Positions 47,018-56,879 are shown, counted from the stretch's first letter. The stretch: 64,000 nucleotides of DNA from Roseovarius pelagicus (GCF_025639885.1 NZ_CP106738.1:992001-1056000); one strand, 5' to 3'. Numbers and translations are program-made. The notes: generated by a model not told the origin, from the letters alone.

Positions 47018-48123
47018 TTCGGTTTCCTGCCTTGGTCTGCGAGGGTCTGCACCAGATCGGCCAGATGGGTAGACGCGTCCGGCATGGCGCAACTCATCGC
47101 TGCGCGCGACATTTGCGCGGCTCCCTCGGGGTGGTTCAACACGGTTTCGATTTGCGCGCTCAACGCGTCGGGCGTCAGCGCGGCCTCGGGGATCAGAATC
47201 GCGCCGCCAGCCTCGGTCAGGTGGCGCGCATTTGCGGTCTGATGATCGCCCACCGCAATCGCAAGCGGAATCACGATGGCCGGACGTCCGATCACGCTGA
47301 TATCAGCGATGGACGACGCGCCAGCGCGACTAATCACCAACTGTGCCTCGCTCATCCGGCGCGGGACATCGCGAAAGAACGGCTCGACATCCGCGTCGAT
47401 GCCGTTTTCGGCATAGTAGGTGGCGACACGTACCTGATCCTCGCCGCGCGCCTGATGGCTGACGCGAATGTTGCGCAGCATCTCCATCGGTAGTGCGGCA
47501 ATCGCGGGTGGCACCAGATCACTGAGGATGCGCGCGCCCTGACTGCCGCCGATCACAAGGATCGACATGGGGTAATCACCCGGCGGGATATACCCTGCAC
47601 CGGCCCGCTCCAGCACGGCCGCGCGGACTGGGTTGCCGACATGCTCGGCAGTGGTGCCCTCTGGCAGATCGGTGGGCCATGTACCGCAGGCGATCATATC
47701 GACGCGCTTGGCAAACGCGCGGTTCACCCGTCCCAACACGCCGTTTTGTTCGTGCACCATACGCGGACGCCGCAGTAGCACGGCCGCGCTAAGGGCGGGT
47801 ATCGTCGGGTAGCCGCCAAATCCGATCACCATGTCGGGTTTGTCACGCAGCATACGCACCGTCGCACCGATCACCCCCGCCGCGATACGAAAGGGCGCGA
47901 TCATTTTGGCCAGAACGCCGCCACGCGCAAAGGTCGCGCTGCTGATCTGCTCGATCTCGACCGAATGCGGGAAACCGCCGGTATAGCGCGCGCCACGGGC
48001 ATCGGTGCTCAGCTTGACCCGCCAGCCGCGGCGCAGCATGACCTCGGCCAAGGACTGCGCGGGGAACATATGCCCGCCTGTGCCGCCTGCGGCCATCAGC
48101 AGGAGTGGTTGCCGTTCGCTCAT
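47014..48123 (-). CDS. murG: Undecaprenyl-diphospho-MurNAc-pentapeptide GlcNAc transferase MurG
   Basis: 369 residues, GT-B glycosyltransferase making lipid II on the cytoplasmic face. N-terminal [43 protein letters not shown], and [25 protein letters not shown]. It follows ftsW by 39 nt. Confidence 0.96.
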   Translation of the reverse strand: MSERQPLLLMAAGGTGGHMFPAQSLAEVMLRRGWRVKLSTDARGARYTGGFPHSVEIEQISSATFARGGVLAKMIAPFRIAAGVIGATVRMLRDKPDMVIGFGGYPTIPALSAAVLLRRPRMVHEQNGVLGRVNRAFAKRVDMIACGTWPTDLPEGTTAEHVGNPVRAAVLERAGAGYIPPGDYPMSILVIGGSQGARILSDLVPPAIAALPMEMLRNIRVSHQARGEDQVRVATYYAENGIDADVEPFFRDVPRRMSEAQLVISRAGASSIADISVIGRPAIVIPLAIAVGDHQTANARHLTEAGGAILIPEAALTPDALSAQIETVLNHPEGAAQMSRAAMSCAMPDASTHLADLVQTLADQGRKPK

Positions 48124-48162
48124 GTCTGCCCTCTCGGGCGGGTATTACCCCGCCGCAAATCG

Positions 48163-49329
48163 TTATCTCACCCGACCGCGCAGGATATCGCCAATCTCGC
48201 CTTGCGGGCGCGTGCGGGTAAAGGCGAAAAGCATCCCGAGCGCAAGCCCGCCTGCGATCAAAGATGACCCACCATAGCTGACGAAAGGAAGCGTCATGCC
48301 TTTGGCCGGCAGTAACCGCACCGCGACGCCCATGTTGATCATCGCCTGCACACCGAATGCAGCGGCCAATCCAGTGCCCGCCAGCCGGATGAACGGATCG
48401 CGCTCGCGCATCAGGCGCAGCAGCGACCTGACCACGACGAGCGTGTAAAGCGTGATGATCACCAGCACCAGCACCAGCCCGTATTCCTCGGCGGCCACGG
48501 CGATGATGAAATCGGTATGTGCATCAGGTAGTGACCATTTCACCTCGCCCTCGCCCACTCCGACGCCGAAAAAACCGCCCTCGCGGATTGCATTCGAGGC
48601 AAAACCCAACTGCGTCGTCGGGTCGACATCGGGGCTGAGAAACCCGTCGATCCGGCGCGCGAAGTGCTCGGAATTGGCATAGGCAAAGCTGCCCACAAGC
48701 ACGACGCACCCTGCCATGATCAGCAGTAGCAGGATCGGCGCACCGGCGACGAAATACATCACGCCCCAAGAAAACAGCACCAGTGACGCCTGACCGAAAT
48801 CGGGCTGTAGCGCCAGAAAGGCCACGATCACCAGCGCCAGCAGGAATGACCATGACAGGCCGGGCGGGCCGTTGATCTCGCGGCTGGCGGCCATCATCCA
48901 GGCAGCTGCGACCACGAAGCCGGGCTTGAGAAACTCTGACGGCTGGATGCTGGCAAAGCCGAGGCTGTACCATCGCACGGCCCCCTTGCCGAAATCCGTG
49001 CCAAGCACGGGCAGCAATGCCAATGCTACGAATGACACAACAAATCCGATCACAGCGAGACGCCGCACCAGCAGGGGGCTCATCATCGAGGCCATCAGCA
49101 TCGCGATCATCGCCATACCGCCGAAAAACGCCTGCCGCTGCACGTAGTGGAATGGCGCGAACCCGTTCTTTTCCGCCAATGGCGGCGATGCGGCAAAGCC
49201 CAGAAGCAACCCGATCCCGAACAGGATCAGCACACTGGAGATCGACCATTTGTCGATCGTCCGCCACCATTTCGGCAAAACCGGTTCGACATCGCGAACG
49301 GGTACTGCCCCATAGACCATCTCTGTCAT
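48163..49329 (-). CDS. ftsW: Septal peptidoglycan glycosyltransferase FtsW
   Basis: 388 residues, SEDS family with ten transmembrane helices. Conserved segments: QPSEFLKPGFVVAAAWMM, LQPDFGQASLVL (SEDS catalytic Asp region), and PFVSYGGSSLIAGGLALG. First gene of this dcw half; a long cytoplasmic N-terminus of about 28 residues. Confidence 0.95.
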   Translation of the reverse strand: MTEMVYGAVPVRDVEPVLPKWWRTIDKWSISSVLILFGIGLLLGFAASPPLAEKNGFAPFHYVQRQAFFGGMAMIAMLMASMMSPLLVRRLAVIGFVVSFVALALLPVLGTDFGKGAVRWYSLGFASIQPSEFLKPGFVVAAAWMMAASREINGPPGLSWSFLLALVIVAFLALQPDFGQASLVLFSWGVMYFVAGAPILLLLIMAGCVVLVGSFAYANSEHFARRIDGFLSPDVDPTTQLGFASNAIREGGFFGVGVGEGEVKWSLPDAHTDFIIAVAAEEYGLVLVLVIITLYTLVVVRSLLRLMRERDPFIRLAGTGLAAAFGVQAMINMGVAVRLLPAKGMTLPFVSYGGSSLIAGGLALGMLFAFTRTRPQGEIGDILRGRVR

Positions 49330-49440
49330 GACAACCGCCGATTACTGCCTCAAGTCGCGCCCCTTTGCGGGGTCTGGGACACAGACTAGCAGGAAGAGGC
49401 GATTGAGGGAAGCGTCCAGTGCGCAATGTCGGCGCGCGGC

Positions 49441-49965
49441 TCAGGACCGGTGCGTGCCCCGGATCGGATAGTCCTTGTTGCGTATGAATTCCAGACCACC
49501 CGCCAACCCTTCAAGGTCAGGTCGGGAAAAGGGCGCATTCGAGACATCCACAATGTGCAGATCGCCATTCGCATTGATCACGAACAGACCCGGCTCCGCA
49601 AAGGGACGGTCCGTTTCCTGTGGGCTGCGCGGGTCCGAGATATAGAGGCCAAGGGCGCGCATCTGAGCAATGCTCAAGTCGTATCCCACCGGCATCGTCA
49701 GACCCAACTCGTCCACCATCGTCTGTGCCTTGTCCTGCGGATCGCCAGAGACGGTCACCACATCGATCCCGTTCTCATGATAACGCGACAACAGCATTTC
49801 GAGACGGGTCAGGTATTTCTTGCAAATCGGGCAGTGCAATCCGCGATAAACCACTACCATTTGCCAATCGCGACCGTCTTGGGGTGTCCCGAGATCCATT
49901 GTCCCGCCACCAATCCGTTTGACGGTCTGTTGAGGAAAGTTCGTGCCAGCATCCAGCGTATTCAT
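49441..49965 (-). CDS. Peroxiredoxin-like (AhpC/TSA) protein
   Basis: 174 residues, thioredoxin fold. The active-site segment VVYRGLHCPICKKYL has a CxxC pair (CPIC) rather than the single peroxidatic Cys motif PxxxTxxC of classical 2-Cys peroxiredoxins. It lacks a signal peptide. Disulfide or hydroperoxide chemistry is likely; partner and substrate unknown. Divergent from the flavoprotein gene at 50076. Confidence 0.8.
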   Translation of the reverse strand: MNTLDAGTNFPQQTVKRIGGGTMDLGTPQDGRDWQMVVVYRGLHCPICKKYLTRLEMLLSRYHENGIDVVTVSGDPQDKAQTMVDELGLTMPVGYDLSIAQMRALGLYISDPRSPQETDRPFAEPGLFVINANGDLHIVDVSNAPFSRPDLEGLAGGLEFIRNKDYPIRGTHRS

Positions 49966-50075
49966 AGCGTGCTCCTGTCAAATTGCATTACAACTCGACT
50001 TAGGTTCGTCAGCGTATGCGGCAACCCGGTCACAGCAACTTGACCGCGCCGCCACATTGCGGCAGGGGCAAGCAC

Positions 50076-51272
50076 ATGCAATTCGACACGCTTATCCTTG
50101 GCGCCGGTGCGGCCGGCATGATGTGCGCAACCCATGCGGGCGGGCGTACGCTGGTGATCGACCATGCCCGCGCGCCGGGTGAGAAAATCCGCATTTCGGG
50201 TGGTGGGCGCTGCAACTTCACCAACCTCTACGCGGGTCCAGAGAATTTTCTGTCGCAAAACCCTCACTTCTGCAAATCGGCCCTGAGCCGATACACCCAA
50301 TGGGATTTCATCGCATTAGTCGAAGCACATGGCATCACGTGGCATGAAAAAACCCTGGGGCAACTCTTTTGCGACGAGTCCGCCAAACAGATTGTTGCGA
50401 TGCTGCGCGCCGAGATGGATCGCGCGGGGGTCGCCCTGTGGTTGCAGACCTCCGTTCACGACATCACCCACGACGGTGGGCACTATACGGCCGTGTTGGA
50501 ACGCGAAGGCAAACGCCACACGATACGCACCCGCAATCTGGTGCTGGCATCAGGTGGCAAATCCATCCCAACGATGGGCGCAACCGGGTTGGCCTATGAG
50601 ATCGCGACCCAATTCGGCCTGCGCCTGACAGAAACCCGCGCTGCATTGGTGCCCTTCACCTTTTCCGATGGCCGGTTCGCCGCACTCTCGGGGCTGTCAC
50701 TGCCCGTCCGGGCGACGGCCGGTGATACGACCTTCGACGAGGCGATGCTATTCACCCATCGCGGGCTATCGGGGCCGGCTATGCTGCAAATCTCGTCGTT
50801 CTGGCGCGAGGGTGCACCGATCACACTGGACCTTGATCCCCGCGGCACGCTGCTTGATGCGCTGCGCACTCAACGTGCGCGCGCGGGACGCCATCTGCTC
50901 AGCACCGAACTGGCCCGCCACTTGCCCTCTCGTCTGGTGACAGCGCTGCCCGATCAGATCGATTTGCCACTCGTCGGTAATCTGGCCGACCAGAGCGACG
51001 CTGCGCTTCGGACTCTCACCGATACGCTGCGCAACTGGCAACTGACGCCAGCGGGCACCGAAGGCTACCGCACCGCCGAGGTCACACTGGGCGGCATTGA
51101 CACCGACACCTTGCAAGCACGCACGCTGGAGGCGCGCGATATGCCCGGCCTATATGCCATCGGCGAAGCGGTGGATGTCACAGGCTGGCTCGGCGGATAC
51201 AATTTCCAATGGGCCTGGGCGTCGGGTGCCGCCGCAGGGCGTGCGATTGCCGAGACAACCGCCAGAGTCTGA
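50076..51272 (+). CDS. HI0933-family NAD(P)/FAD-dependent oxidoreductase
   Basis: 398 residues from the ATG at 50076, with GGCAGGGGC upstream; the frame stays open further upstream. FAD dinucleotide loop LILGAGAAGMMCA at residues 5-17, EKIRISGGGRCNFTN (family signature), ASGGKSIPTMGATG, and the C-terminal GEAVDVTGWLGGYNFQWAWASG. HI0933/YhiN/BaiN-like flavoproteins; physiological substrate unknown. Confidence 0.88.
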   Translation: MQFDTLILGAGAAGMMCATHAGGRTLVIDHARAPGEKIRISGGGRCNFTNLYAGPENFLSQNPHFCKSALSRYTQWDFIALVEAHGITWHEKTLGQLFCDESAKQIVAMLRAEMDRAGVALWLQTSVHDITHDGGHYTAVLEREGKRHTIRTRNLVLASGGKSIPTMGATGLAYEIATQFGLRLTETRAALVPFTFSDGRFAALSGLSLPVRATAGDTTFDEAMLFTHRGLSGPAMLQISSFWREGAPITLDLDPRGTLLDALRTQRARAGRHLLSTELARHLPSRLVTALPDQIDLPLVGNLADQSDAALRTLTDTLRNWQLTPAGTEGYRTAEVTLGGIDTDTLQARTLEARDMPGLYAIGEAVDVTGWLGGYNFQWAWASGAAAGRAIAETTARV

Positions 51273-51283
51273 TCGCCCTCTTG

Positions 51284-51351
51284 ATCATCTTCTTGCCGGA
51301 AATATCCCCGCCGGGGGCATGAAAACAACGGCCCGCAGGGCCGCCCCCGGC
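51284..51351 (+). repeat. Second copy of the post-gene intergenic repeat with nested hairpin
   Basis: The core at 51284-51307 matches 3223-3246 at 20 of 24 positions. It is followed by a perfect 9-bp inverted repeat GCCGGGGGC (51310-51318) / GCCCCCGGC (51343-51351) that encloses a smaller perfect hairpin GGCCC-GCA-GGGCC (51330-51342). It lies 12 nt after the flavoprotein stop, between convergent genes, and may serve as a bidirectional transcription end. Confidence 0.55.
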
Positions 51352-51374
51352 GACGCGCCTCGCGCGGCGCAATC

Positions 51375-52202
51375 CTACGAGGTGTAGGTCGGGTGAAACA
51401 GCCCACCGGGCGACAGCGTGAAGATCTCGGCCCCTGTCGCGGTCACGCCAACCGAATGTTCGAACTGCGCCGACAGCGACTTGTCCCGCGTCACGGCGGT
51501 CCAGTCATCCGCCAGTACCTTGGTCTCGGGTCGCCCCAGATTGACCATTGGCTCGATGGTAAAGAACATGCCCTCTTCGAGAACCGCACCAGCGCCTGCG
51601 CGCCCGTAATGCAGCACGTTGGGCGGCGCATGAAACACCCGGCCCAGACCATGACCGCAGAAATCGCGTACAATCGACATGCGATGTGCTTCGGCATAGG
51701 CCTGAATGGCGTGGCCGATATCACCAAAGGTGTTGCCGGGCTTGACCGCCTCGATCCCCTTCATCAGCGCGTCATGGGTGGTCTGGATCAGCCGCTCTGC
51801 CTTGCGGCTCAGCTTGCCCGCGACATACATCCGGCTGGTGTCGCCGAACCAGCCATCGACGATCACGGTCACGTCGATATTCGCGATATCGCCGTCCTTC
51901 AGCAGCTTGTCGCCGGGAATGCCGTGGCAGACCACATGATTGACGCTGATACAACTGGCGTGTTTGTAGCCCTTGTAGCCGATGGTGGCGGATTTTGCGC
52001 CTGCGGCGTTGACCATTTCCTCGATCGCTGCATCAATGGCTCTGGTCGATTGGCCCGGCACGACCAGCGGTGCGATATCGTCTAGGATACGCGCGGCCAG
52101 CGCGCCCGCCGCGTGCATTCCGGCAAAATCCGCGTCCTCATGGATGCGAATGCCGTCTCGTGTCACCCGTCCGCGATGTTGATCGTACACTTTGCGCCTC
52201 AT
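51375..52202 (-). CDS. map: Methionine aminopeptidase type I
   Basis: 275 residues. Removes N-terminal Met from nascent proteins. Metal ligands sit in the M24 pattern: NVVCHGIPGDKLL-like (SVNHVVCHGIP), NIDVTVIVDGWFGDTSRM (two Asp), HGLGRVFHAPP (His), and FTIEPMV (Glu). Full length, with a C-terminal GLFHPTYTS tail. Confidence 0.95.
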   Translation of the reverse strand: MRRKVYDQHRGRVTRDGIRIHEDADFAGMHAAGALAARILDDIAPLVVPGQSTRAIDAAIEEMVNAAGAKSATIGYKGYKHASCISVNHVVCHGIPGDKLLKDGDIANIDVTVIVDGWFGDTSRMYVAGKLSRKAERLIQTTHDALMKGIEAVKPGNTFGDIGHAIQAYAEAHRMSIVRDFCGHGLGRVFHAPPNVLHYGRAGAGAVLEEGMFFTIEPMVNLGRPETKVLADDWTAVTRDKSLSAQFEHSVGVTATGAEIFTLSPGGLFHPTYTS

Positions 52203-52266
52203 AACTCGTGGTTTTGGCCCTATTTAGGCCACCTGTCCCCGACATGCCAGTGCCCGGTCGCTGACA

Positions 52267-52986
52267 TTACCGTGCTGCCCTCTCGCGTGCGAACGCAATC
52301 GGCGCGCCGAGGTCAATCGCTTCGGGGGTGATCCGACAACCGATGCACAGCACCTCGACCCCTGCCGCACGGGCCGCGTCAAAGGCGGCGGCATAGGCCG
52401 GATCAATATCGGCAGCAAGTGTCACGGCGCTACAATCGGTCCGCTGCACCAGAAACAACATCACGGCGCGGTGCCCGGCCTGCGCCATTGCCTCCAGTTC
52501 CTCCAGATGCTTGCGCCCGCGCGCGGTCACACTATCAGGAAATTCGGCCAATCCGGGCGTGCGCGACAAGGTGACCGACTTCACCTCGACATAGGCGTCC
52601 GGTAACCCATCCTCCCGCAGCAGGAAATCGATCCGGCTGTTTGAACCATATTTCTGCTCTGGCAGTACCGTTCCATAAGCGGCAAGTTCGGGTATTGCGC
52701 GCACGGTCAGCGCATCTTTCAACGCCCGGTTCGGCACGCTGGTGTCGACGCCGGTGAAATGGCCGCTTCCGTGGTCGACCAGACGCCAGCCATATTTCAG
52801 CTTCTTGCGGGGATCGTCATTCGGCTCGACCCAGATCCGCATCCCCGGCTGTGCCAGCCCCATCATTGAGCCGGGATTGGCGCAATGGGCCGTCACCTCG
52901 CGCCCGTCATCCAGCTGGATGTCCGCCAGAAAGCGTTTGTAGCGGCGCAACAGCACAGCCGGTTGAAGAGGGGTTTGAAACCGCAT
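52267..52986 (-). CDS. sfsA: SfsA family protein
   Basis: 239 residues from the ATG at 52986 (the frame is open upstream but not homologous). N-terminal OB-like part (RRYKRFLADIQLDDG, AHCANPGSM) and nuclease-like part (DFLLREDGLPDAYVEVKSVTL). SfsA was named for a sugar-fermentation phenotype; the fold suggests nucleic-acid binding and the molecular role is unsettled. Confidence 0.93.
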   Translation of the reverse strand: MRFQTPLQPAVLLRRYKRFLADIQLDDGREVTAHCANPGSMMGLAQPGMRIWVEPNDDPRKKLKYGWRLVDHGSGHFTGVDTSVPNRALKDALTVRAIPELAAYGTVLPEQKYGSNSRIDFLLREDGLPDAYVEVKSVTLSRTPGLAEFPDSVTARGRKHLEELEAMAQAGHRAVMLFLVQRTDCSAVTLAADIDPAYAAAFDAARAAGVEVLCIGCRITPEAIDLGAPIAFARERAAR

Positions 52987-53034
52987 GGGCGCGGGCCTAT
53001 ACGAGAGGGGCGCGCCAATCAAGGAGGCCGAGCG

Positions 53035-53754
53035 ATGCCCAACCCCACTGCCGCGATGCTGGTCATCGGCGACGAGATCCTGTCGGGCCGCACACGCGAT
53101 GCCAACATGCATTTTCTGGCCGGACAACTAACCGAGGCAGGCATAGATCTGCGCGAGATGCGCGTGGTCAGCGATGATCCCGCCGCGATACAATGCGCGG
53201 TACGTGCGCTAAGCGATGCCTATGGTTATGTGTTCACCTCTGGCGGGATCGGACCGACCCATGACGATATCACCGCCGACAACATCGCCGCCGCCTTTAA
53301 CGTGCCGATTGACGTGCGAGCGGATGCCCGCGCGATTCTGGCCACGCATTATGATCGCACCGGTCTGGTAATGAACGCGGCCCGCCTGCGCATGGCGCGC
53401 ATCCCCGAGGGGGCCTCACTGATCGACAATCCAGTGAGCGCTGCGCCGGGATTTATCCTGCGAAACGTCTATGTGATGGCCGGTGTCCCCGCGATATTCG
53501 AGGCGATGGTCGCCTCTGTGCTGCCAACCCTTACCGGCGGTGCTCCGCTAACGTCACGCAACCTGACAATCCACCGAGGCGAGGGGGATATTGCCGCGCC
53601 GTTGGCCGATCTGGCGGCACGTTATCCCACGCTCAGCTTTGGCTCTTATCCGTTTCAACGGGACGGAGCCTATGGCACGAACGTGGTGATCCGTGGACAG
53701 GACGCGGGGGCAGTTGAGGCCGCGCTGGCCGATCTTGTCACATTGGCCGGATGA
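53035..53754 (+). CDS. CinA N-terminal (MoaB/MogA-like) domain protein
   Basis: 239 residues; perfect AAGGAGG before the ATG at 53035. N-terminal molybdopterin-binding-like domain: VIGDEILSGRTRDANM, FTSGGIGPTHDDITADN, and MAGVPAIFEAM. It lacks the C-terminal nicotinamide-nucleotide amidase domain of full CinA. First gene of a compact five-gene plus-strand operon. Substrate unknown. Confidence 0.85.
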   Translation: MPNPTAAMLVIGDEILSGRTRDANMHFLAGQLTEAGIDLREMRVVSDDPAAIQCAVRALSDAYGYVFTSGGIGPTHDDITADNIAAAFNVPIDVRADARAILATHYDRTGLVMNAARLRMARIPEGASLIDNPVSAAPGFILRNVYVMAGVPAIFEAMVASVLPTLTGGAPLTSRNLTIHRGEGDIAAPLADLAARYPTLSFGSYPFQRDGAYGTNVVIRGQDAGAVEAALADLVTLAG

Positions 53755-53767
53755 AAGGGCGCAGGTG

Positions 53768-54508
53768 ATGGAGCTTCCGACCACGGATCACCTCTTTGAC
53801 GTGATCGAACATACCTGGCCCGCCTTTGCCAACAGCGCGCTTGGTCCATGGACCATCCGCGACGGGCGCGGCGGTGGAAAACGTGTCAGTGCGGCCACAG
53901 CGCGCGCACCTGTGACGACAGAGGATCTGCCTGCCGCCGAGGACGCGATGCGCGCGTTGGGCGAGGTGCCCCGCTTTATGATCCGACCGGAACAGGGCGA
54001 TCTGGATGCGCTGCTGGCCAGCGCGGAATACACCATCGTTGACCCGGTCAATATCTACGTCTGCCCGATCGAAGCGCTGACCGGCGCGCATCCGCCGCGC
54101 ACCGCCACCTTTGACATCTGGGAGCCGATGGCGATCCAGTTGGATATCTGGCAGACAGGCGGCATAGGATCCGCACGCATCGACGTGATGCGCCGTGCAA
54201 AGACGCCAAAGACCGCGCTCTTTGGTCGCGACGACAATCGCCCTGCGGCGACGGGCTATGCCGCGATTCACGATGGCACGGCCATGGTGCATGCGCTCGA
54301 AGTGTTGCCACGCCACCGCAAGCGCGGGCTGGGGCGTCACATGATGATCCACACGGCCCACTGGGCAGGCACGCATGGTGCCACGCATCTGTCGGTGATC
54401 TGCACAGCCGCCAATACCGGCGCCAACGCGCTCTACGCTTCCCTCGGCATGCGCCTTGTGGGACATTACCATTACCGCCAGCATCCGATAGGAGCCCCTG
54501 CCCCATGA
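53768..54508 (+). CDS. GNAT family N-acetyltransferase
   Basis: 246 residues. The C-terminal half is a GNAT domain: VHALEVLPRHRKRGLGRHMMI (acetyl-CoA loop) and CTAANTGANALYASLGMRLVGHYHYR. The N-terminal half is a diverged partner domain. It starts 13 nt after the CinA-N gene and overlaps the next gene by 4 nt. Substrate unknown. Confidence 0.82.
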   Translation: MELPTTDHLFDVIEHTWPAFANSALGPWTIRDGRGGGKRVSAATARAPVTTEDLPAAEDAMRALGEVPRFMIRPEQGDLDALLASAEYTIVDPVNIYVCPIEALTGAHPPRTATFDIWEPMAIQLDIWQTGGIGSARIDVMRRAKTPKTALFGRDDNRPAATGYAAIHDGTAMVHALEVLPRHRKRGLGRHMMIHTAHWAGTHGATHLSVICTAANTGANALYASLGMRLVGHYHYRQHPIGAPAP

Positions 54509-55077
54509 CCCGTTCTGACCGCCCGACCGCCCTTGATCTGCCGATGGTCGATCCGCTGCCCGACGCTACGCAGAAATATTTTGATATCTGTCAGAACAAG
54601 CTGGGGATGATCCCCAATGTGCTGAAGGCGCACGCGTTCGATATTGAAAAGCTTAATACCTTTACCGCGCTCTACAATGATCTGATGTTGGCCGACAGCG
54701 CCCTGAGCAAGCTGGAACGCGAGATGATCGCCGTGGTCGTCAGCTCGATCAACCGGTGTTGGTATTGTCAGGTCGCCCATGGTGCCGCGGTACGGCAATT
54801 GTCGGGTGATCCGGCGCTGGGCGAGGCGATGGTGATGAACTGGCGTGTGGCGCAACTGGATGCACGCCAGACAGCGATGCTGGAATTCACCGAGAAAGTC
54901 ACAACCCAAAGCGCCAAGGTGGTCGAGGCTGATCGCGCGGCGCTGCGCGATGTGGGTTTCAGCGACCGTGACATCTGGGACATTGCCAATGTGACCGGCT
55001 TTTTCAACATGTCGAACCGCGTGGCCAGTGCCACCGGCATGGAACCAAACCCGGAATATCATGGCAGCGCACGCTAG
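54505..55077 (+). CDS. Peroxidase-related enzyme, carboxymuconolactone decarboxylase family
   Basis: 190 residues, all-helical AhpD-like fold with the redox motif CWYCQVAH (CxxC plus His). EREMIAVVVSSINR and DIWDIANVTGFFNMSNRVA are typical of the 'uncharacterized peroxidase-related' subgroup. Probable alkylhydroperoxidase-type activity. It overlaps its neighbours at both ends. Confidence 0.85.
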   Translation: MTRSDRPTALDLPMVDPLPDATQKYFDICQNKLGMIPNVLKAHAFDIEKLNTFTALYNDLMLADSALSKLEREMIAVVVSSINRCWYCQVAHGAAVRQLSGDPALGEAMVMNWRVAQLDARQTAMLEFTEKVTTQSAKVVEADRAALRDVGFSDRDIWDIANVTGFFNMSNRVASATGMEPNPEYHGSAR

Positions 55078-56059
55078 AAACAGGCGCTTGCTGGTCAGTC
55101 TGCTGGTCGCGCTCTGCGCGGGGCTGTCCCCGGTCCATGCGCTGGAATTGAACCTGCCGGGAAACGGGACCATGTCCCGAGAGGTCGTACGCGACCCGGA
55201 CACCTACCTGCTGCCCGTCGGCCCGTGGGAGGAGGACACGCTACCCGTTCTCGAGGTTTCGGGGCGCGTCGTTCAGCAGGCGTGGCGCATCGTCATCGAG
55301 GGCATCACGACATTGCAGGTCATGCGACCGCTGGCGGCCCAGTTGGAGGCGGCAGGATACGAGACATTGCTGCGATGCGCCGGCCAATCCTGCGGCGGCT
55401 TCGATTTCCGGTTCGGGACGCCGGTGCTGCCGGCACCGGAAATGTTTGTGGACCTTTTTGATTATCGGTTTCTGTCTGCTCGACTAGCCGGGCCAGAGGG
55501 GCCGGAATATGTATCCTTGTTGGTCAGCCGCTCGTCCAACACCGCCTATGTCCAGATCATTCATGTCGGCAGCGATGGCAGTCCCAACCCAATCGTATCG
55601 CCCAATCCGGGCGCGCGTCCTGTCGCGCGTCCCGCCACCGGGCAAAACGCGCAGGACAACGCCGAAGCAGCCTCTGCTGGCGATCCCATCGCGGGCACGC
55701 TGGTCACGCAAGGCCATGTCATTCTGCATGATCTGGAATTCGACACCGGCTCGGCCACGCTCGGACCCGGCCCGTTCGCTACCGTCGCAGCACTGGCCGC
55801 CTACCTGAAATCCGATCCCACCCGGCGCATTGCACTGGTCGGTCATACCGATACCGTCGGCAATCTGGACACCAACATCGCACTGTCGCGCCGCCGTGCG
55901 GCCTCGGTGATGAACCGGCTGGCCGAAACGTATGAAGTGCCGCGCGCGCAACTGGAGGCGGAAGGGATGGGGTATCTGTCACCTGTGGCGCCGAACCTGA
56001 CAGCAGAAGGGCGCGAGGCTAATCGCCGTGTCGAAGCCGTCCTGCTGAACAGCGAATGA
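55061..56059 (+). CDS. OmpA-family outer-membrane protein
   Basis: 332 residues from the ATG at 55061 (17 nt inside the previous gene). Signal peptide MAAHARNRRLLVSLLVALCA ends near VHA-LELN. The N-terminal half is a periplasmic domain of unknown type with a Cys pair (LLRCAGQSCGG). A Pro/Ala/Asn linker precedes a C-terminal OmpA peptidoglycan-binding domain: LEFDTGSATLG, GHTDTVGNLDTNIALSRRRA, GREANRRVE. Anchors envelope to peptidoglycan. Confidence 0.88.
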   Translation: MAAHARNRRLLVSLLVALCAGLSPVHALELNLPGNGTMSREVVRDPDTYLLPVGPWEEDTLPVLEVSGRVVQQAWRIVIEGITTLQVMRPLAAQLEAAGYETLLRCAGQSCGGFDFRFGTPVLPAPEMFVDLFDYRFLSARLAGPEGPEYVSLLVSRSSNTAYVQIIHVGSDGSPNPIVSPNPGARPVARPATGQNAQDNAEAASAGDPIAGTLVTQGHVILHDLEFDTGSATLGPGPFATVAALAAYLKSDPTRRIALVGHTDTVGNLDTNIALSRRRAASVMNRLAETYEVPRAQLEAEGMGYLSPVAPNLTAEGREANRRVEAVLLNSE

Positions 56060-56538
56060 GCGCGTCACAACCGTATATTCTGCGCCCGCCTCGGGTAGAG
56101 GAATTGGCCCGCGTTTCGGCGCTGATGCTGCGGTCCAAGGCGCATTGGGGTTACGATGCGACCTTCATGCGCGCCTGCGTGGCGGAATTGACAATGACCG
56201 CTGCCGATTTGATGCGCGACGATTGCATGTTGGCCTGCGATGGCGACCGGATGCTGGGTGTAGCGCAGGTTAGCTGCGATGGTGGAATTGCCGAGCTGGA
56301 GGCGCTCTTTGTCGATCCCGTCGCAATGGGGCGCGGCGTCGGACGGAGGCTGTTTGACTGGGCTACAGGTGCTGCGATTGCCCATGGCGCGCGGTCGCTG
56401 GTTATCGTGGCCGATCCCGATGCAGAGCCGTTTTATCAGCGCATGGGCGCGGTTCCGGCGGGTACCACGCCCTCAGGCTCGATCCCCGGGCGCCACCTGC
56501 CCCGACTTACGCTGACACTGTCGGACACTGGGGCTTAG
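56056..56538 (+). CDS. GNAT family N-acetyltransferase
   Basis: 160 residues, single GNAT domain: LEALFVDPVAMGRGVGRRLFDW is the acetyl-CoA loop; VADPDAEPFYQRMGAVPAG closes the fold. ATGA overlap with the OmpA gene. Last gene of the operon; overlaps the convergent SH3 gene by 4 nt. Substrate unknown. Confidence 0.85.
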   Translation: MSASQPYILRPPRVEELARVSALMLRSKAHWGYDATFMRACVAELTMTAADLMRDDCMLACDGDRMLGVAQVSCDGGIAELEALFVDPVAMGRGVGRRLFDWATGAAIAHGARSLVIVADPDAEPFYQRMGAVPAGTTPSGSIPGRHLPRLTLTLSDTGA

Positions 56539-56879
56539 TCTTCTTCGAGGTAGCGCGCATTAGCCCAGCCACGCTCTCCGTCCAGAGACACCAGACACCA
56601 GCGCGGCGGGAATTTGTGCCCGGCATCTGACAGCCATTGATATTGCTGATAGGTCAATGTCGGGACGCAAACCAGCATCTCGATCCCGCGCGCATAGGGC
56701 GCAAGCTGTCCGATCTTGACATAGTCCGTTGACGGCCCGGCGCGCAGGTTGAGCACATCGTTCGACGCAACGCCAGTCACCGCCCAAGCGTCCGGACCAT
56801 GCCCGTCCAGCAACGTCTGCGCAGTTGCCGGACCGGCCAGTGACAGGGCCAGCCCCATGGCCAAGTGGCGAATTTTCAT
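56535..56879 (-). CDS. Periplasmic SH3-domain protein
   Basis: 114 residues from the ATG at 56879, with GGAGGAA 7 nt upstream. Signal peptide to about PATA-QTLL, then one bacterial SH3 domain: VTGVASNDVLNLRAGPSTDYVKIGQL and GERGWANARYL. Two Cys (LVCVPTL, RWCLVS) could form a disulfide. Possible cell-wall interaction; function unknown. Confidence 0.83.
   Translation of the reverse strand: MKIRHLAMGLALSLAGPATAQTLLDGHGPDAWAVTGVASNDVLNLRAGPSTDYVKIGQLAPYARGIEMLVCVPTLTYQQYQWLSDAGHKFPPRWCLVSLDGERGWANARYLEED

Noticed and set aside
45563..47242. Plus-strand open frame of 559 codons opposite murC
   Set aside because: Antisense to murC with no recognisable domain, no ribosome-binding site and no gap in the real operon.
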